Assembly (NCBI RefSeq): GCF_000802185.1
Contig: NZ_KN676113.1
Coordinates: 1,318,607-1,382,606 of the forward strand
DNA from: Belnapia sp. F-4-1
Lineage (GTDB): Bacteria > Pseudomonadota > Alphaproteobacteria > Acetobacterales > Acetobacteraceae
DNA: 64,000 bases
Reading direction: 5' to 3'
The notes below the pieces were generated by a model that was not told where the DNA came from, did not search any database, and worked only from the letters and a program-made list of their open reading frames with translations. The position numbers and the translations under genes were made by a program. Within the stretch, counting starts at the first letter, position 1, and each line of letters begins with the position of its first letter. Shown here piece by piece: positions 1-10,566 of this stretch.

Positions 1-1098
1 TGCGAGGATCTTTGCTTCTCCGGCGCCAGCCATACCTGCGTCACCGGCCCCATTCGCAACCCGCACCGGCCCACGCACAGCGCCGGCGGCTCCTCTGGCG
101 GCAGTGCGGCGCTGGTAGCAGAAGGTGCGGTCGAGATGGCGCTCGGCGGCGACCAGGGCGGCTCCATCCGCACGCCATCGAGCTGGTGCGGCGTCTATGG
201 GCTGAAGCCGAGCTGGGGGCTGGTGCCGGTGACGGGCTCCATGCCGATCAGCTATTCCGTCGACCATTGCGGACCGATCTGCGCCAGCGTCGAGGATGTG
301 GCGCTGCTGCTGTCGGTCATCGCCGGGCATGACGGCTGGGATCATCGGACCATCCCGGCCCAGGTCGGCGACTATATGGGCGCGCTGGGTGCCGGCGCCG
401 CGGGGCTGCGCATCGGCGTGCTGCAGGAGGGCTTCGGCCATCCAGAAAGCGACCCGCGGGTGGATGCCAGCGTGCGCGGCGCGATCGGCGCGCTGGAGCG
501 GCTCGGGGCCCAGGTCGAGAGCGTCTCCGTACCAATGCACCGCGTGGCGCCGGCGATCTGGAGCGGGATCATCCTCGAAGGCGCCGCTGAGATGATGCTG
601 AAGGGGCACGGCGTCGGCCACAACGTGCCGGGCTACTACCCCGTCGGCATGCAGGAGGCCTTCGCGCGCGGCTTCGACACCCGGATCGACGACGTGTCGG
701 ACACGGTGAAGCTCGTGCTGCTGCTGGGCGAGTACCTGAACAAGCATTACCACAACCGCTACCACTCGAAGGCGCAGAACTTGCGCGTGCCGCTGACCCA
801 GGCTTATGACGCGGCGCTGCAAGGGGTGGATGTGCTGGTCATGCCGACCAATCCTTTCACCGCGACCGAGATCCCACCGCGCGACGCGCCGCGGGCGCTG
901 GCGGTGGACCGCGCGCTGAACATGCAGGCCAATACCTGCCCCTTCGACGTTTCGGGCCACCCGGCATTCACCATCCCCTGCGGCACCGTCGACGGGCTGC
1001 CGGTCGGGCTGATGCTGGTAGGGCGTCGCTACGAGGAGGCCACGCTGATCCGTCTGGCATCCGCTTTCGCCGCCAGCCACGACTGGCGCAATAATTGA
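1..1098 (+). CDS. Amidase signature family hydrolase, 5' end outside window
   Basis: Cytoplasmic amidohydrolase that would split a carboxamide into acid and ammonium. The reading frame is open from base 1, so the N-terminus and the catalytic Lys lie outside the window; 365 residues are visible. The amidase signature is intact: GGSSGGSAAL at visible residues 29-38 supplies the cis-Ser, and GGDQGGSIR at 49-57 supplies the nucleophile Ser55. The DQGGSIRTP form and the VDHCGPI stretch resemble the enantioselective nitrile-pathway amidases of Rhodococcus more than GatA. The stop lies 11 bp before the next amidase gene, so the two are probably co-transcribed. Family assignment is firm; the substrate is inferred from the amide-importer context. 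Confidence 0.92.
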   Translation, partial: CEDLCFSGASHTCVTGPIRNPHRPTHSAGGSSGGSAALVAEGAVEMALGGDQGGSIRTPSSWCGVYGLKPSWGLVPVTGSMPISYSVDHCGPICASVEDVALLLSVIAGHDGWDHRTIPAQVGDYMGALGAGAAGLRIGVLQEGFGHPESDPRVDASVRGAIGALERLGAQVESVSVPMHRVAPAIWSGIILEGAAEMMLKGHGVGHNVPGYYPVGMQEAFARGFDTRIDDVSDTVKLVLLLGEYLNKHYHNRYHSKAQNLRVPLTQAYDAALQGVDVLVMPTNPFTATEIPPRDAPRALAVDRALNMQANTCPFDVSGHPAFTIPCGTVDGLPVGLMLVGRRYEEATLIRLASAFAASHDWRNN

Positions 1099-1109
1099 GA
1101 GGAACCGCC

Positions 1110-2513
1110 ATGACGCAGACCGAGCTTCCCTATCTAGAGCTGACCGAGCTGACGCAGCGCATCCAGGCGAAGCAGATCTCGCCGGTGGAGGCAACGGAGG
1201 CGATGCTGTCGCGCATCGTGGCCCTCGATGGCCAGCTGAAGAGCTATGCGCTGGTGATGGCAGAGGAGGCGCGCGCCGCGGCGCGGCAGGCCGAGGCCGA
1301 GATCGCCCGCGGCGAGATCAAGGGACCACTGCACGGCGCGCCGATCGCGGTGAAGGACCTGTGCTGGATGACCGGCGTCCCGACCGCCGCCGGCATGACC
1401 ATCCACCACGACTTCCGCCCGCAGGACACGGCGACGGTGGTGAAACGCCTGCAGGCGGCGGGGGCCATCATCCTCGGCAAGCTGCAGCTCACCGAGGGCG
1501 CCTATGTCGATCACCACCCACAGATCCCGCCGCCTGTGAACCCGTGGAGCGCCGAGCACTGGTCCGGCGCCTCCTCCTCCGGCTCCGGCGTCGCCACGGC
1601 GGCCGGCCTCTGCTACGGCTCGCTCGGCTCCGACACCGGCGGCTCGATCCGCTTCCCTTGCGCGGCGCAGGGGCTTACCGGGGTGAAGCCGACCTGGGGG
1701 CGCGTCAGCCGCTACGGCGTCTTCGAGCTGGCGGCGACGCTGGACCATATCGGCCCGATGACCCGCAGCGCGGCCGATGCCGCGGCGATGCTGGCTGCCA
1801 TCGCGGGCGCCGACCCGGACGATCCGACGGCGTTGCAGGCGCCGGTGCCGGACTACATGGCGGAGCTGGAAGGCGGCATCGCCGGGCTGCGCCTCGGCAT
1901 CGACGAAGCCTGGATGGGGGCAGCGACCGATGCGGCGACGCAGGGCGTGTTGCAGGCGGCGCTCGCCGTGCTGAAGAAGCTCGGCGTCGAGGTGGTGCCG
2001 GTGCGCTTCCCCGACACCGCGGCGGTGATAGAGGACTGGTTCCCGCTCTGCGGCGCCGAGGTGGCGGTGGCGCACAAGGCGACTTATCCCGCTCGCAAGG
2101 GTGAGTATGGCTCCTCGCTGTCGGCCCTGATCGAGCTCGGGCACGGGCTCACGGGCATGGGCTACCAGGAGATCGTGCTGCGCCGCATCGACTTCCGCGG
2201 CCGCGTCGCCGCAATGTTCGAGGGGATCGACCTTCTGCTGGCGCCCGCGCAGGGCTTCGCCTCGCCCACCCTGGCGAAGATGGCCACGGCCGGCGAGGAC
2301 GCGGCGCTGATGCAGGCGCTACTCGGCTACACCTGCCCCTTCGACATGACCGGCAGCCCGACCATCACCCTGCCGGGCGGCTTCACCGATGCGGGGACGC
2401 CGATCGCCTTCCAGCTCGTTGGCCCGCATCTGTCCGAGGCCGTGCTGTGTCGGGCGGGCCACGCCTTCCAGGGCGCGACGGATGTCCACCGCCAGCATCC
2501 CGCGCTCGGCTGA
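1110..2513 (+). CDS. Amidase signature family hydrolase (second of three)
   Basis: 467-residue amidase-signature enzyme with the complete Ser-cisSer-Lys triad: Lys82 in APIAVKDL, cis-Ser155 in GASSSGSG and nucleophile Ser179 in DTGGSIRFP. The nucleophile loop is of the GatA-like type, but no gatB or gatC is nearby, so hydrolysis of a small amide is more likely than tRNA amidotransfer. The ATG at 1110 is preceded by GAGAGGA at a normal distance; an upstream in-frame GTG/TTG at 1095 overlaps the previous gene and is less likely. It sits between amidase 1 and the first binding protein, in the same transcriptional direction. Confidence 0.93.
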   Translation: MTQTELPYLELTELTQRIQAKQISPVEATEAMLSRIVALDGQLKSYALVMAEEARAAARQAEAEIARGEIKGPLHGAPIAVKDLCWMTGVPTAAGMTIHHDFRPQDTATVVKRLQAAGAIILGKLQLTEGAYVDHHPQIPPPVNPWSAEHWSGASSSGSGVATAAGLCYGSLGSDTGGSIRFPCAAQGLTGVKPTWGRVSRYGVFELAATLDHIGPMTRSAADAAAMLAAIAGADPDDPTALQAPVPDYMAELEGGIAGLRLGIDEAWMGAATDAATQGVLQAALAVLKKLGVEVVPVRFPDTAAVIEDWFPLCGAEVAVAHKATYPARKGEYGSSLSALIELGHGLTGMGYQEIVLRRIDFRGRVAAMFEGIDLLLAPAQGFASPTLAKMATAGEDAALMQALLGYTCPFDMTGSPTITLPGGFTDAGTPIAFQLVGPHLSEAVLCRAGHAFQGATDVHRQHPALG

Positions 2514-2547
2514 GCGCGACCGAGACAGCATCGCAAGGAGGGACAGC

Positions 2548-3780
2548 ATGAACCGCAGGGATCTGCTTTTGGGGACGGCCGGGGCGTCGCTGGCGGCCGC
2601 GCTGCCCCGGACCGGCCAGGCGGCCGGCCCGCCGATCAAGATCGGCCTGCTCGAGGACATCTCGGGCGACCTGGCCTCGATCGGCCTGCCCAAGCTGCAC
2701 GGCACGCAGATGGCCGTGGACGAGGTGAACGCCACGGGCGGCATCCTCGGCCGCAAGCTGGAGCTGATCCATCTCGACCCGCAGGGCGACAACGCGCGCT
2801 ACCAGGAATTCACCCGCCGTCTGCTGCAGCGGGACAAGGTGGATGTGCTGATCGGCGGCATCACCTCCGCCTCGCGCGAGGCGGTGCGGCCGATCGTGGG
2901 CCGGCAGAACGCTTTCTACATCTACACCAATCAGTATGAGGGCGGCGTCTGCGACGCCAACATGCTGAGCGTCGGCGCCGTGCCGGAGCAGCAGCTCTCG
3001 ACCCTGCTGCCCTGGATGGTCGAGCGCTTCGGCAAGCGGGTCTACACCGTCGCGGCGGACTATAATTTCGGCCACCTGTCCTCTGCCTGGGGCAAGTCCA
3101 TCATGAAGCCGCTCGGGGTCGAGTTCGTGGGCGAGGAGTTCATCCCGCTCGGGGTCTCGCAATTCGCCCAGACCATCCAGAACATCCAGCGCGCCAAGCC
3201 GGACTGGCTGTACATGCTGGATGTCGGCGCGGCGCAATCCTCCTTCTACGAGCAGAAGAACGCCGCCGGCGTGCGCCTGCCCATGGCGAGCCCGGTGAAG
3301 ATCATGCTCGGCTTCGAGCACAAGCGCTTCCCGGCTGGCGTGATGAAGGACATGTACGCCGCCGCCAACTGGTTCGAGGAGCTCGACACGCCGGAGGCGA
3401 AGGCCTTCGTCGCCCGCTGGCGGGCAAAGTACCCGGACGAGGTCTACATCAACGACATGGGCTACAATGCCTGGGTCGCCATCATGCTCTACAAGCAGCT
3501 GGCCGAGAAGGCGAAGTCCACCAAGCTCGCCGACCTGCGCGGCGCCATGGCGGACGGCACCCTCGGCGTCGATGCGCCCGAGGGCCGCATCGTCATCGAC
3601 CCGAAGAGCCAGCACTGCTCGCACCGCATGCGGCTGATCTCGGTGGATGGCGAGAACAAGATCAAGATCGAGAAGGACTTCGGCGACATCCAGCCCTTCT
3701 GGCTCGGCCAGGTCGGCTGCAACCTGCTGCAGTCCAACCCGCGCGAGCAATACACGCCGGACAACCTGCCGCGTCGCTGA
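2548..3780 (+). CDS. ABC transporter substrate-binding protein, urea/amide type (system 1)
   Basis: Periplasmic ligand-binding component of a branched-chain amino acid/urea/amide type ABC importer (Peripla_BP_6; UrtA/FmdD/AmiC-like). 410 residues. The N-terminus [17 protein letters not shown] carries twin arginines followed by a hydrophobic stretch and looks like a Tat signal ending near QAAG. The mature start [11 protein letters not shown] and the later [10 protein letters not shown] with PEQQ are typical of the urea/amide subgroup. ATG 2548 has a strong AAGGAGGG ribosome site; longer readings would extend into amidase 2. It is followed by its own permeases and ATPases. The ligand (urea, short amide or amino acid amide) is not decided by sequence. 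Confidence 0.9.
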   Translation: MNRRDLLLGTAGASLAAALPRTGQAAGPPIKIGLLEDISGDLASIGLPKLHGTQMAVDEVNATGGILGRKLELIHLDPQGDNARYQEFTRRLLQRDKVDVLIGGITSASREAVRPIVGRQNAFYIYTNQYEGGVCDANMLSVGAVPEQQLSTLLPWMVERFGKRVYTVAADYNFGHLSSAWGKSIMKPLGVEFVGEEFIPLGVSQFAQTIQNIQRAKPDWLYMLDVGAAQSSFYEQKNAAGVRLPMASPVKIMLGFEHKRFPAGVMKDMYAAANWFEELDTPEAKAFVARWRAKYPDEVYINDMGYNAWVAIMLYKQLAEKAKSTKLADLRGAMADGTLGVDAPEGRIVIDPKSQHCSHRMRLISVDGENKIKIEKDFGDIQPFWLGQVGCNLLQSNPREQYTPDNLPRR

Positions 3781-3801
3781 TCTGGCGAGGGGAGTGCGAC
3801 C

Positions 3802-4668
3802 ATGCTGGGCAACCTGTTTGCGGGCTTCTACCAGTTCGCTGATGTCTTCGCGTTCCTGGTGCTGTCCGCGGCAGGCCTCGCCATCATCTTCGGCATGATG
3901 GGCGTCATCAACATGGCGCATGGCGAGTTCGTGATGTGCGGCGTCTACGTCACGGCAGCCAGCTATCATGCCGGGCTGCCGCTGCCGCTGGCCCAGGCCT
4001 GCGGTACGGCGGTGGCCTTCCTGATCGGCATGGTGCTCGAAGCGGTAGTCATCCGGCCTCTCTACACGCGTCCGCTCGACTCGCTGCTGGTGACCTGGGG
4101 GCTCAGCCTCGTGGTCACTCAGGGCACGCTGGTGCTGGTGGGCTCGACCTTCCCCGGCATCGGCACGCCGCTGGGCGGCTTCCGCGTCGGCGACTATACC
4201 TTCTCCGCCTATCGGATGGTGCTGTTCGCCGCCGCCATCGGCGTGCTCGGCTTCGTCTGGTTCCTGTTCCTCCGCACGCGCTTTGGCATCCAGGCACGCG
4301 CGGTGATGCAGAACCCGGGCATGGCGCAGGCGCTCGGCGTGCGGCGGAACCGCGTCTATGCCCTCAGCTTCGGCGTGGGCGCGGGGCTCGCAGGGTTCTG
4401 CGGCGCGCTCTACGCGCCGACCATGTCGCTGATCCCCACCATGGGGTCGAGCTTCATCGTCGAATCCTTCGTCACGGTGGTGGTCGGCGGCTCCAGCGTG
4501 CTGCTGGGCACGGCGCCGGCGGCGGTCGCGCTCGCGGTCATCCGCACCGGCCTGAATGCCTGGTACGGCCAGATCATCGGCCAGATCGGCCTGTTGGTGG
4601 CCGTGATCCTCATCATCCGCGTGCTGCCGGACGGGTTCACCGGCTGGCTGACGCGGCGCACGGCCTGA
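3802..4668 (+). CDS. ABC transporter permease, LivH/UrtB type (system 1)
   Basis: First inner-membrane permease of system 1. It has 288 residues with about eight hydrophobic helices. [16 protein letters not shown] near residues 30-50 is the family hallmark of LivH/UrtB permeases (N-x-A-H-G-E), and GGSSVLLG near residue 230 matches the conserved C-terminal coupling region. ATG 3802 follows a GGGGAG ribosome site. It lies 21 bp after the binding-protein gene and 12 bp before the second permease. Confidence 0.92.
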   Translation: MLGNLFAGFYQFADVFAFLVLSAAGLAIIFGMMGVINMAHGEFVMCGVYVTAASYHAGLPLPLAQACGTAVAFLIGMVLEAVVIRPLYTRPLDSLLVTWGLSLVVTQGTLVLVGSTFPGIGTPLGGFRVGDYTFSAYRMVLFAAAIGVLGFVWFLFLRTRFGIQARAVMQNPGMAQALGVRRNRVYALSFGVGAGLAGFCGALYAPTMSLIPTMGSSFIVESFVTVVVGGSSVLLGTAPAAVALAVIRTGLNAWYGQIIGQIGLLVAVILIIRVLPDGFTGWLTRRTA

Positions 4669-4680
4669 CGGGGGACCCGC

Positions 4681-5745
4681 ATGCTCAAGCTTCTCGATGG
4701 GCCGCAGACCATGGGCCGGGGCCCGGCCTTCTGGGGCGCCGCAGGCCTCGTCCTGCTCGCCGCACTGGCCTATCCGCTCTTCGCGGACCCCTACGATGTC
4801 GGCAATTTCGGCTACTTCTTCGTCTGGATCTTCATGGCGCTCGGCCTCTGCCTGATGTGGGGCCTCTGCGGGATGCTGTCCTTCGGCCAGACCTTCTTCT
4901 TTGGCCTTGCCGGCTATGGCTACGGCGTCATCGCCATCGACCTCGGCAATGGGCCGCTCGGCACCATGGCGGGGCTGGCGGCGGGGCTGGTGCTTGCCGC
5001 CGCCGCCGCCGCGGTGCTGGGCTACTTCATGATCTACGGCCGCATCAACGGCGTCTTCTTCGGCATCGTCACGCTCTCGGTCACGCTCGCCTTGGCCTAT
5101 TTCCTCGGCCAGACCGCCGGGCCCGAATGGGCGATCGGCAAGGCACGGCTGAACGGCTTCAACGGCATGCAGGGGATGGATCCGCTGACCTTCCCGGGAC
5201 CCGATGGCGGCATCGTGCTGGAGGAGACGCTGTTCTACTACGTCCTGATCCTCGGCCTTGTCATGGTCTACCTGCTGCTGCGCATGCTGGCCAACTCGCG
5301 CTTCGGCAACGTGCTGGTGGCGATCCGCGAGGATGCGGAGCGGGCTGAGCTGCTGGGCTATGACGTGCGGCGTTACCAGCTCGCCGTCTTCGTGTTGGGC
5401 AGCACGCTCGCCGGGCTGAGTGGCGTGCTCTACACCTCCTGGGGGCAGTTCATCACGCCCTCCAGTATCGGCCTGCCGGCGGCCTCCATGCCGATCATCT
5501 GGGTCGCCTTCTCCGGGCGGACGGACCTGACTGCAACCTTGGTCGGCACCTTCCTGCTGCTGCTCGGCTTCCAGAGCCTGACGATCTACAGCCAGGAGAC
5601 GGCGCTGGTGCTGATGGGCGCGCTGCTGATGGCGACCGTGCTGTTCGTCCCGCGCGGCTTCGTCCTCGGCATCGGCGACCTGCTGGCCCGCCTGACGATG
5701 CGGCGGCGGCGGGAGCCTCGGCCCGCTGCGGCAGCGGAGGTGTAG
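4681..5745 (+). CDS. ABC transporter permease, LivM/UrtC type (system 1)
   Basis: Second inner-membrane permease of system 1, 354 residues and strongly hydrophobic. The motif [20 protein letters not shown] near residue 60 is the LivM/UrtC signature, and the segment [19 protein letters not shown] near residue 220 is the cytoplasmic loop that contacts the ATPase. It ends in a basic, Pro/Ala-rich tail. One base separates its stop from the ATPase start, which indicates translational coupling. Confidence 0.92.
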   Translation: MLKLLDGPQTMGRGPAFWGAAGLVLLAALAYPLFADPYDVGNFGYFFVWIFMALGLCLMWGLCGMLSFGQTFFFGLAGYGYGVIAIDLGNGPLGTMAGLAAGLVLAAAAAAVLGYFMIYGRINGVFFGIVTLSVTLALAYFLGQTAGPEWAIGKARLNGFNGMQGMDPLTFPGPDGGIVLEETLFYYVLILGLVMVYLLLRMLANSRFGNVLVAIREDAERAELLGYDVRRYQLAVFVLGSTLAGLSGVLYTSWGQFITPSSIGLPAASMPIIWVAFSGRTDLTATLVGTFLLLLGFQSLTIYSQETALVLMGALLMATVLFVPRGFVLGIGDLLARLTMRRRREPRPAAAAEV

Positions 5746-5746
5746 G

Positions 5747-6469
5747 ATGACGACCCTTCTGGAACTGCAGGGCGTGAGCCGGCGCTTCGGCGGGTTCCTC
5801 GCGGTGCGCGAGGTGGACCTTGCCGTGGCGGCCGGGGAGATCCACTGCCTGATCGGCCCGAACGGGGCGGGCAAGAGCACGCTGTTCAAGCTGGTGGTCG
5901 GCCGCTACGAGCCGAGCGCGGGCCGCATCCATTTCCGCGGCCATGACGTGACGCGCGACGCGCCGCATTCCCGCGTGCAGCGCGGCATGAGCATCAAGAT
6001 GCAGGCGCCGAGCGTCTTCCGCGCCCTGCCGGTGCGGCAGAACCTGCACATCGCCATGCAGCACCATGTCCCGCCCGCCGAGCTGGCGCGGGAGGAGGAG
6101 CGGCTGCTGGAGCTGTTGGGCCTGGCCTCCGAGGGCGCGCGGCCGGCAGGCGAGCTCTCACACGGGCAGCAGCAATGGCTGGAGATCGGCATGGCAGTCG
6201 CATTGAAGCCTACCTTGCTGCTGCTGGACGAGCCCACCGCCGGCCTCTCACCGGAGGAGACCTTCCGCACCGGCGAGCTGGTGCAGCGCCTGGCGGCCGG
6301 CGGGATGACGGTGCTCGCCGTCGAGCATGACATGAGCTTCGTCAAGCAGATCGCCACGCGCGTCACCGTGCTGCATCTCGGCCAGGTCTTTGCCCGCGGC
6401 ACGGTGGAGGAGATCGTCGCCGACCCGCGCGTGGCCGAGATCTACCTGGGCGTTCCCCATGCCGCCTGA
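5747..6469 (+). CDS. ABC transporter ATP-binding protein, LivG/UrtD type (system 1)
   Basis: First ATPase of system 1, 240 residues. Walker A is GPNGAGKST near residue 39, the signature is LSHGQQQ, and Walker B is [15 protein letters not shown] followed by the switch His in [15 protein letters not shown] after Walker A is the Q-loop variant typical of the UrtD subgroup. It starts one base after the LivM-type gene and its 3' end overlaps the next ATPase by 11 bp. Confidence 0.93.
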   Translation: MTTLLELQGVSRRFGGFLAVREVDLAVAAGEIHCLIGPNGAGKSTLFKLVVGRYEPSAGRIHFRGHDVTRDAPHSRVQRGMSIKMQAPSVFRALPVRQNLHIAMQHHVPPAELAREEERLLELLGLASEGARPAGELSHGQQQWLEIGMAVALKPTLLLLDEPTAGLSPEETFRTGELVQRLAAGGMTVLAVEHDMSFVKQIATRVTVLHLGQVFARGTVEEIVADPRVAEIYLGVPHAA

Positions 6470-7169
6470 GCCGATCCTCGAGGTCGCCGGCCTGCGCGCC
6501 GGCTACGGCGGCACCCAGGTGCTGCAGGGCGTGGACCTTTCGGTCGGGCGCGGCGAGATCGTGGCGCTGGTCGGCCGCAACGGCGTCGGCAAGACCACGA
6601 CGATGCGCTGCCTGATCGGCCTGGTGCGGGCGACCGCAGGCAGCATCCGCTTCGCGGGCGAGGACCTGACACGCGCCGCCGCTGATGCGCGGGCCCGGCG
6701 CGGCATCGGCTACATCCCGCAGGGCCGCGACGTCTTCCCGCGCATGACGGTGCAGGAGAACCTTGCGGTCGGTGAGCTGATCGGCGCCTCGCGCCGCCAG
6801 CGCCGCGCCGACCTCGTCTACCAGTACTTTCCGATCCTGGCGGAGCGGCGGCGGCAGATGGCCGGCACCTTGTCCGGTGGGCAGCAGCAGCAGCTCGCCA
6901 TCGGCCGGGCGCTCATCGGCGGGCCGGAGCTGATCCTGCTCGATGAGCCGTCGGAGGGCGTGCAGCCGAATGTGGTGCAGGCCATCGTGCGCGTGCTGCG
7001 CAGCATCCGCGACGACCTCGGCACCACCATCGTCTTCGTGGAGCAGAACCTGGAGACGATCCTCACGCTCGCCGACCGCTGCTGCGTCATGGAGAAGGGC
7101 AAGGTGGTCGATGCCATCCCGCCCGGCGCCGTGACCTCGGAGAATGTCCGCCGCCATCTGATGCTGTAA
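6459..7169 (+). CDS. ABC transporter ATP-binding protein, LivF/UrtE type (system 1)
   Basis: Second ATPase of system 1, 236 residues from ATG 6459. Walker A is GRNGVGKTT, the signature LSGGQQQQ, and Walker B ILLDEPSEGVQPN. The EPSEGVQP form, rather than EPTAGLSP, marks the LivF/UrtE branch. A longer reading from 6390 would add shadow residues from the preceding gene; the product from 6459 begins [12 protein letters not shown], where LivF proteins normally begin. It completes the five-component importer that begins at 2548. Confidence 0.92.
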   Translation: MPPEPILEVAGLRAGYGGTQVLQGVDLSVGRGEIVALVGRNGVGKTTTMRCLIGLVRATAGSIRFAGEDLTRAAADARARRGIGYIPQGRDVFPRMTVQENLAVGELIGASRRQRRADLVYQYFPILAERRRQMAGTLSGGQQQQLAIGRALIGGPELILLDEPSEGVQPNVVQAIVRVLRSIRDDLGTTIVFVEQNLETILTLADRCCVMEKGKVVDAIPPGAVTSENVRRHLML

Positions 7170-7197
7170 CGCCGTCCCAGCCATCGAGGAGCGATCT

Positions 7198-8136
7198 ATG
7201 CCAACCGAGCACGCAATCCCCGCGACACCCGACATGCTGGTCTGGGGCACGCTCGCCGCGGCGACGCCGCCGGCGCTGACGGTGGAATCGGGCGATGTCG
7301 TCAGCATCGTCGCCATGCCGGCCGGCAGCGCGGTCTCCTTCCCGCCCGATGCAGCGCTGGTGCCGGCCGAGTACCGCGCGGCCGTCGAGGGCGTGCCGCA
7401 GGGGCCGGGGGCGCATTTCGTCAACCGCCCCGTCTTCGTGCGCGGCGCCGAGCGCGGCGACGTGCTGCAGGTCGACATTCTCTCCGCCGAGCCCTGGATG
7501 GACTGGGGCTTCGTCTCGGTCATGCCGCTGCTCGGCACGCTGCCGGAGGAGTTCACCGAGTACGAGACCATCCACCCGCGCATCGACCTTCAGCGCGGCA
7601 CCTGCCGCCTGCCCTGGGGGATGGAGCTGCCGCTCGACCCCTTCTTCGGCGTCATCGGCGTGGCGCCGCCGCCGGAATGGGGCGCCTGCACCACCAATGT
7701 CCCGCGCGCCTTCGGCGGCAACATGGACAACAAGGAGCTGAAGCCGGGGACGACGCTCTACCTCCCCGTCTTCAACGAGGGCGCGTTGTTCTATGCGGGC
7801 GACGGGCATGGCGTGCAGGGCGATGGCGAGGTCTGCATCACCGCGCTGGAGACGGGGCTGAAGGGCAGCTTCCGGCTGACGGTGCGAAAGGACCTCAGCC
7901 TGAAGATGCCCTTCGCCGAGACGGCGACGCATCTGATGTCGATCGGCCTCGACGAGGATCTCGACGACGCGGCGAAGCAGGCGGTGCGCGAGATGGTGCG
8001 CGAGATTTGCGCCCGCACCAACCTCAGCCGCAACCAGGCCTACATGCTGTGCTCACTGATCGGCGACCTGCGCATCACGCAGACCGTCGACGGCAACAAG
8101 GGCGTGCACATGATGCTCGCCAAGCAATACCTCTGA
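7198..8136 (+). CDS. fmdA: Acetamidase/formamidase family protein
   Basis: 312-residue member of the FmdA/AmdA family, which hydrolyses formamide or acetamide to formate or acetate plus ammonium and is unrelated to amidase-signature enzymes. Supporting features are the paired GDVVSI and GDVLQVDI strands, FGVIGVAPPPEWG, the glycine-rich GGNMDNKELKPG and DGHGVQGDGEVC, all typical of the family. It starts 28 bp after importer 1 behind a GAGGAG ribosome site. In Methylophilus the fmd cluster also joins formamidase to an amide/urea importer, which supports this role. Family is firm; formamide as substrate is an inference. Confidence 0.88.
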   Translation: MPTEHAIPATPDMLVWGTLAAATPPALTVESGDVVSIVAMPAGSAVSFPPDAALVPAEYRAAVEGVPQGPGAHFVNRPVFVRGAERGDVLQVDILSAEPWMDWGFVSVMPLLGTLPEEFTEYETIHPRIDLQRGTCRLPWGMELPLDPFFGVIGVAPPPEWGACTTNVPRAFGGNMDNKELKPGTTLYLPVFNEGALFYAGDGHGVQGDGEVCITALETGLKGSFRLTVRKDLSLKMPFAETATHLMSIGLDEDLDDAAKQAVREMVREICARTNLSRNQAYMLCSLIGDLRITQTVDGNKGVHMMLAKQYL

Positions 8137-8159
8137 CCACGACAGACGAGGCAGGGACG

Positions 8160-9692
8160 ATGACCCAGGATATCGACGTCACCGAGCTGACCGTCGCAGA
8201 GGTGCAGGATGGGCTCGCGCGCGGCGCCTTTACCGTCGAGGCGCTGACATCGGCCTTCCTCGCCCGCATCGTGCGGGACAATCCGCGGTTGAACGCCATC
8301 ATCTTCCTCAACGAGGCGGCGCTCGATGATGCGCGGGCGATGGATGCGCGGCGCGCCTCCGGCGAGGCGCTGGGGCCGCTGGCTGGCATCCCCGTGGTGG
8401 TGAAGGATACCATGGACATGGTGGGCTTCCCGAGCACGGGGGGCTGGTCCCTACTGACCTCGAAGCATGGCGGCACCGACCTGATGCCGGGCACCGATTC
8501 CCCTGTGGTGGCCCGGCTGCGGGCGGCGGGGGCCATCATCCTCGGCAAGACCAACGTGCCCATCCTCAGCGCCAGCGGCACGCATGCGAACAACAGCTGG
8601 GCGGGGCCGACGCTGAACGCGGCGGCGCCCGACCTCGTCCCTGGCGGCAGCTCCGCCGGGACTGCCACCGCCGTCGCCGCTTCCATGGCCGTGCTTGGCC
8701 TGGCGGAGGAGACGGGCGGCTCCATCCAGAACCCGGCCGCGGCGCAGGGGCTGGTCGGCATCAAGCCGAGCTTCGGCCTGGTGCCGAATGCCGGCGTCAT
8801 GCCGCTGGCCAGCCAGCGCGACGTGGTGGGGCCGATCGCGCGCTGCGTGCGCGACGCCGCGCTCACGCTCGACGTGCTGGCCGGCTTCACCATGGAGGAC
8901 CCGAAGACGGTGGCGGGCGTCGGCAACATCCCCCAAGGGGGCTATGCCTCGCTGCTGTCGGAGACGGCGCTTGCCGGCCGACGCCTCGGACTTTACGGCC
9001 CAGGCTGGCGGAACCAGCCGCTCTCGGCCGAGACCGAGGCGCTCTATGCCCGCGCGCAGGACGAGATCCGCGCGCGCGGCGCGACGCTGGTCGCGGATCC
9101 CTTCGCTGGCAGCGGCTTCGCCGAGCTGCGCCAGCCCGTGTCGGATGAGTATCCTTTCGACGCGCGGGGGCTGGAATCGGCGCCCTACGACATGCACCGC
9201 TATCTCGAGCGCATGGGCCCCGAGGCCGCGGTCCGTGGCTTCGCCGACTTCGCCCGGGCGACTGCGGCGGGGGATGCCTTCGCGCCGGGCGGCATGCTGC
9301 ACTACCTGCACCGGCTGCCCGGCTTCGATGCGGCGCTGGCCAATCCGCTCGTCCCACCGCCCATGCCGGAATTCATCGCGGCGCGCGCTGCCTATCGCCG
9401 CATCTTCGACGGGGTGATGGAGAGCCAGGGGCTGGATGCGCTGGTCTTCCCGCAAATGCGCGAGGCGCCGCCGCCGCTGCATGCCGACGGGCTGATCCAG
9501 GAGACGACCGTCAGCGAGATCAACATCGCCGGGCTGCCGGGCGTCACGGTGCCGGCCGGGTTCCATGCCTCGGGCGCGCCCTTCTGCCTCATCTTCGTCG
9601 GCCGGATGTGGAGCGAGGCGCTGCTGCTGGCCCTCGCGCATGACTACGAGGCGGCGACCCGGCACAGGCGCGCGCCCGGTCTGGCAGCGTGA
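8160..9692 (+). CDS. Amidase signature family hydrolase (third of three)
   Basis: 510-residue amidase with Lys82 in GIPVVVKDTM, cis-Ser164 in GGSSAGTA and nucleophile Ser188 in ETGGSIQNP. The usual Arg after GGSI is Gln here, and the loop reads ETGG instead of DTGG. The general layout resembles AtzF-like and plant-type amidases that act on small or peptide amides. ATG 8160 lies 23 bp after the formamidase stop; its own stop forms TGATG with the next start. It sits between the two importers. Confidence 0.92.
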   Translation: MTQDIDVTELTVAEVQDGLARGAFTVEALTSAFLARIVRDNPRLNAIIFLNEAALDDARAMDARRASGEALGPLAGIPVVVKDTMDMVGFPSTGGWSLLTSKHGGTDLMPGTDSPVVARLRAAGAIILGKTNVPILSASGTHANNSWAGPTLNAAAPDLVPGGSSAGTATAVAASMAVLGLAEETGGSIQNPAAAQGLVGIKPSFGLVPNAGVMPLASQRDVVGPIARCVRDAALTLDVLAGFTMEDPKTVAGVGNIPQGGYASLLSETALAGRRLGLYGPGWRNQPLSAETEALYARAQDEIRARGATLVADPFAGSGFAELRQPVSDEYPFDARGLESAPYDMHRYLERMGPEAAVRGFADFARATAAGDAFAPGGMLHYLHRLPGFDAALANPLVPPPMPEFIAARAAYRRIFDGVMESQGLDALVFPQMREAPPPLHADGLIQETTVSEINIAGLPGVTVPAGFHASGAPFCLIFVGRMWSEALLLALAHDYEAATRHRRAPGLAA

Positions 9693-10549
9693 TGGAATTC
9701 GCCGCCAAATTCGCCTTCGACATGGTCGCCTTCACCTCGGTGATGGTGCTGATCGTGCTCGGCCTCGGCGTGATCGCCAGCATGATGGGCATCTTCAACT
9801 TCGCCCATGGCGAACTCGTCCTGCTGGGCGCCTACACGGTCTATCTCAGCAGCGAGGCCGGGCTCGGGACATGGCCTGGCCTGCTCGCCGCCCCGGTGGT
9901 GGTGGGGCTGGTGGGCTTCGGGTTGGAGCGCACCGTCATCCGACGCTTCTACCGGACGCCGATCATCGCCATGCTGGGCACCTATGCGATCGGCCTCATC
10001 ATCCGGGAGATCGTGCGCGGCCTGCTGGGCGGCCACTACAAGTCGATCCCGGAGCCGATCGGCGGCGCCTTCAGCCTCGGCGGCATCGAGTTCTCCATCT
10101 GGCGCAGCTTCATCATCGCCACGACCCTCGTCGTCATCGGCGGCACCTACCTGCTGCTGGCGCGCAGCTCGATCGGCCTCAGGGTCCGCGGCGCGCTGGA
10201 GAACCCGATGCTGGCGCGGGCCTGCGGCATCTCGACCAGCCGCCTCTATGCGCTGACCTTCACTTTCGGCGCGGCGCTGGCGGGGCTGGCGGGCGCGCTC
10301 ATCGTGCCGCTCTACCAGCTCTCGGCCGATATCGGCATCCGCTTCCTCGTGCAGGCCTTCCTTTCGGTCATGCTGGGGGGCGTGGGCAGCTTCGAGGGAC
10401 CGGTGCTGGGGGCGGCGGCCGTCGGCGGGCTCGCGGCCTGGCTGCCCTGGGTGGTGACGCCGGTGCTCGCCGATCCGCTCGTCTTCCTCATCGCGCTTGC
10501 CATCGTCCGGGTGCGGCCGCAGGGCTTCATCGCGGTCGGGCGCCTGTAG
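9692..10549 (+). CDS. ABC transporter permease, LivH/UrtB type (system 2)
   Basis: First permease of the second importer, 285 residues and highly hydrophobic. MMGIFNFAHGELVLLGAY near residue 30 is the LivH/UrtB hallmark, and GGVGSFEGPVLGA near residue 230 is the conserved C-terminal region. The ATG overlaps the amidase stop by one base (TGATG); a GTG three bases earlier is an alternative. In system 2 the permease precedes the binding protein, the reverse of system 1. Confidence 0.9.
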   Translation: MEFAAKFAFDMVAFTSVMVLIVLGLGVIASMMGIFNFAHGELVLLGAYTVYLSSEAGLGTWPGLLAAPVVVGLVGFGLERTVIRRFYRTPIIAMLGTYAIGLIIREIVRGLLGGHYKSIPEPIGGAFSLGGIEFSIWRSFIIATTLVVIGGTYLLLARSSIGLRVRGALENPMLARACGISTSRLYALTFTFGAALAGLAGALIVPLYQLSADIGIRFLVQAFLSVMLGGVGSFEGPVLGAAAVGGLAAWLPWVVTPVLADPLVFLIALAIVRVRPQGFIAVGRL

Positions 10550-10566
10550 CAGCAAGGAGAACGTCC

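Noticed and set aside
2383-5889. Very long open frame on the minus strand opposite the first importer
   Set aside because: It is a shadow of real plus-strand genes: Arg/His/Gln-rich, without any domain, and covering clear permease and binding-protein genes in the other strand.
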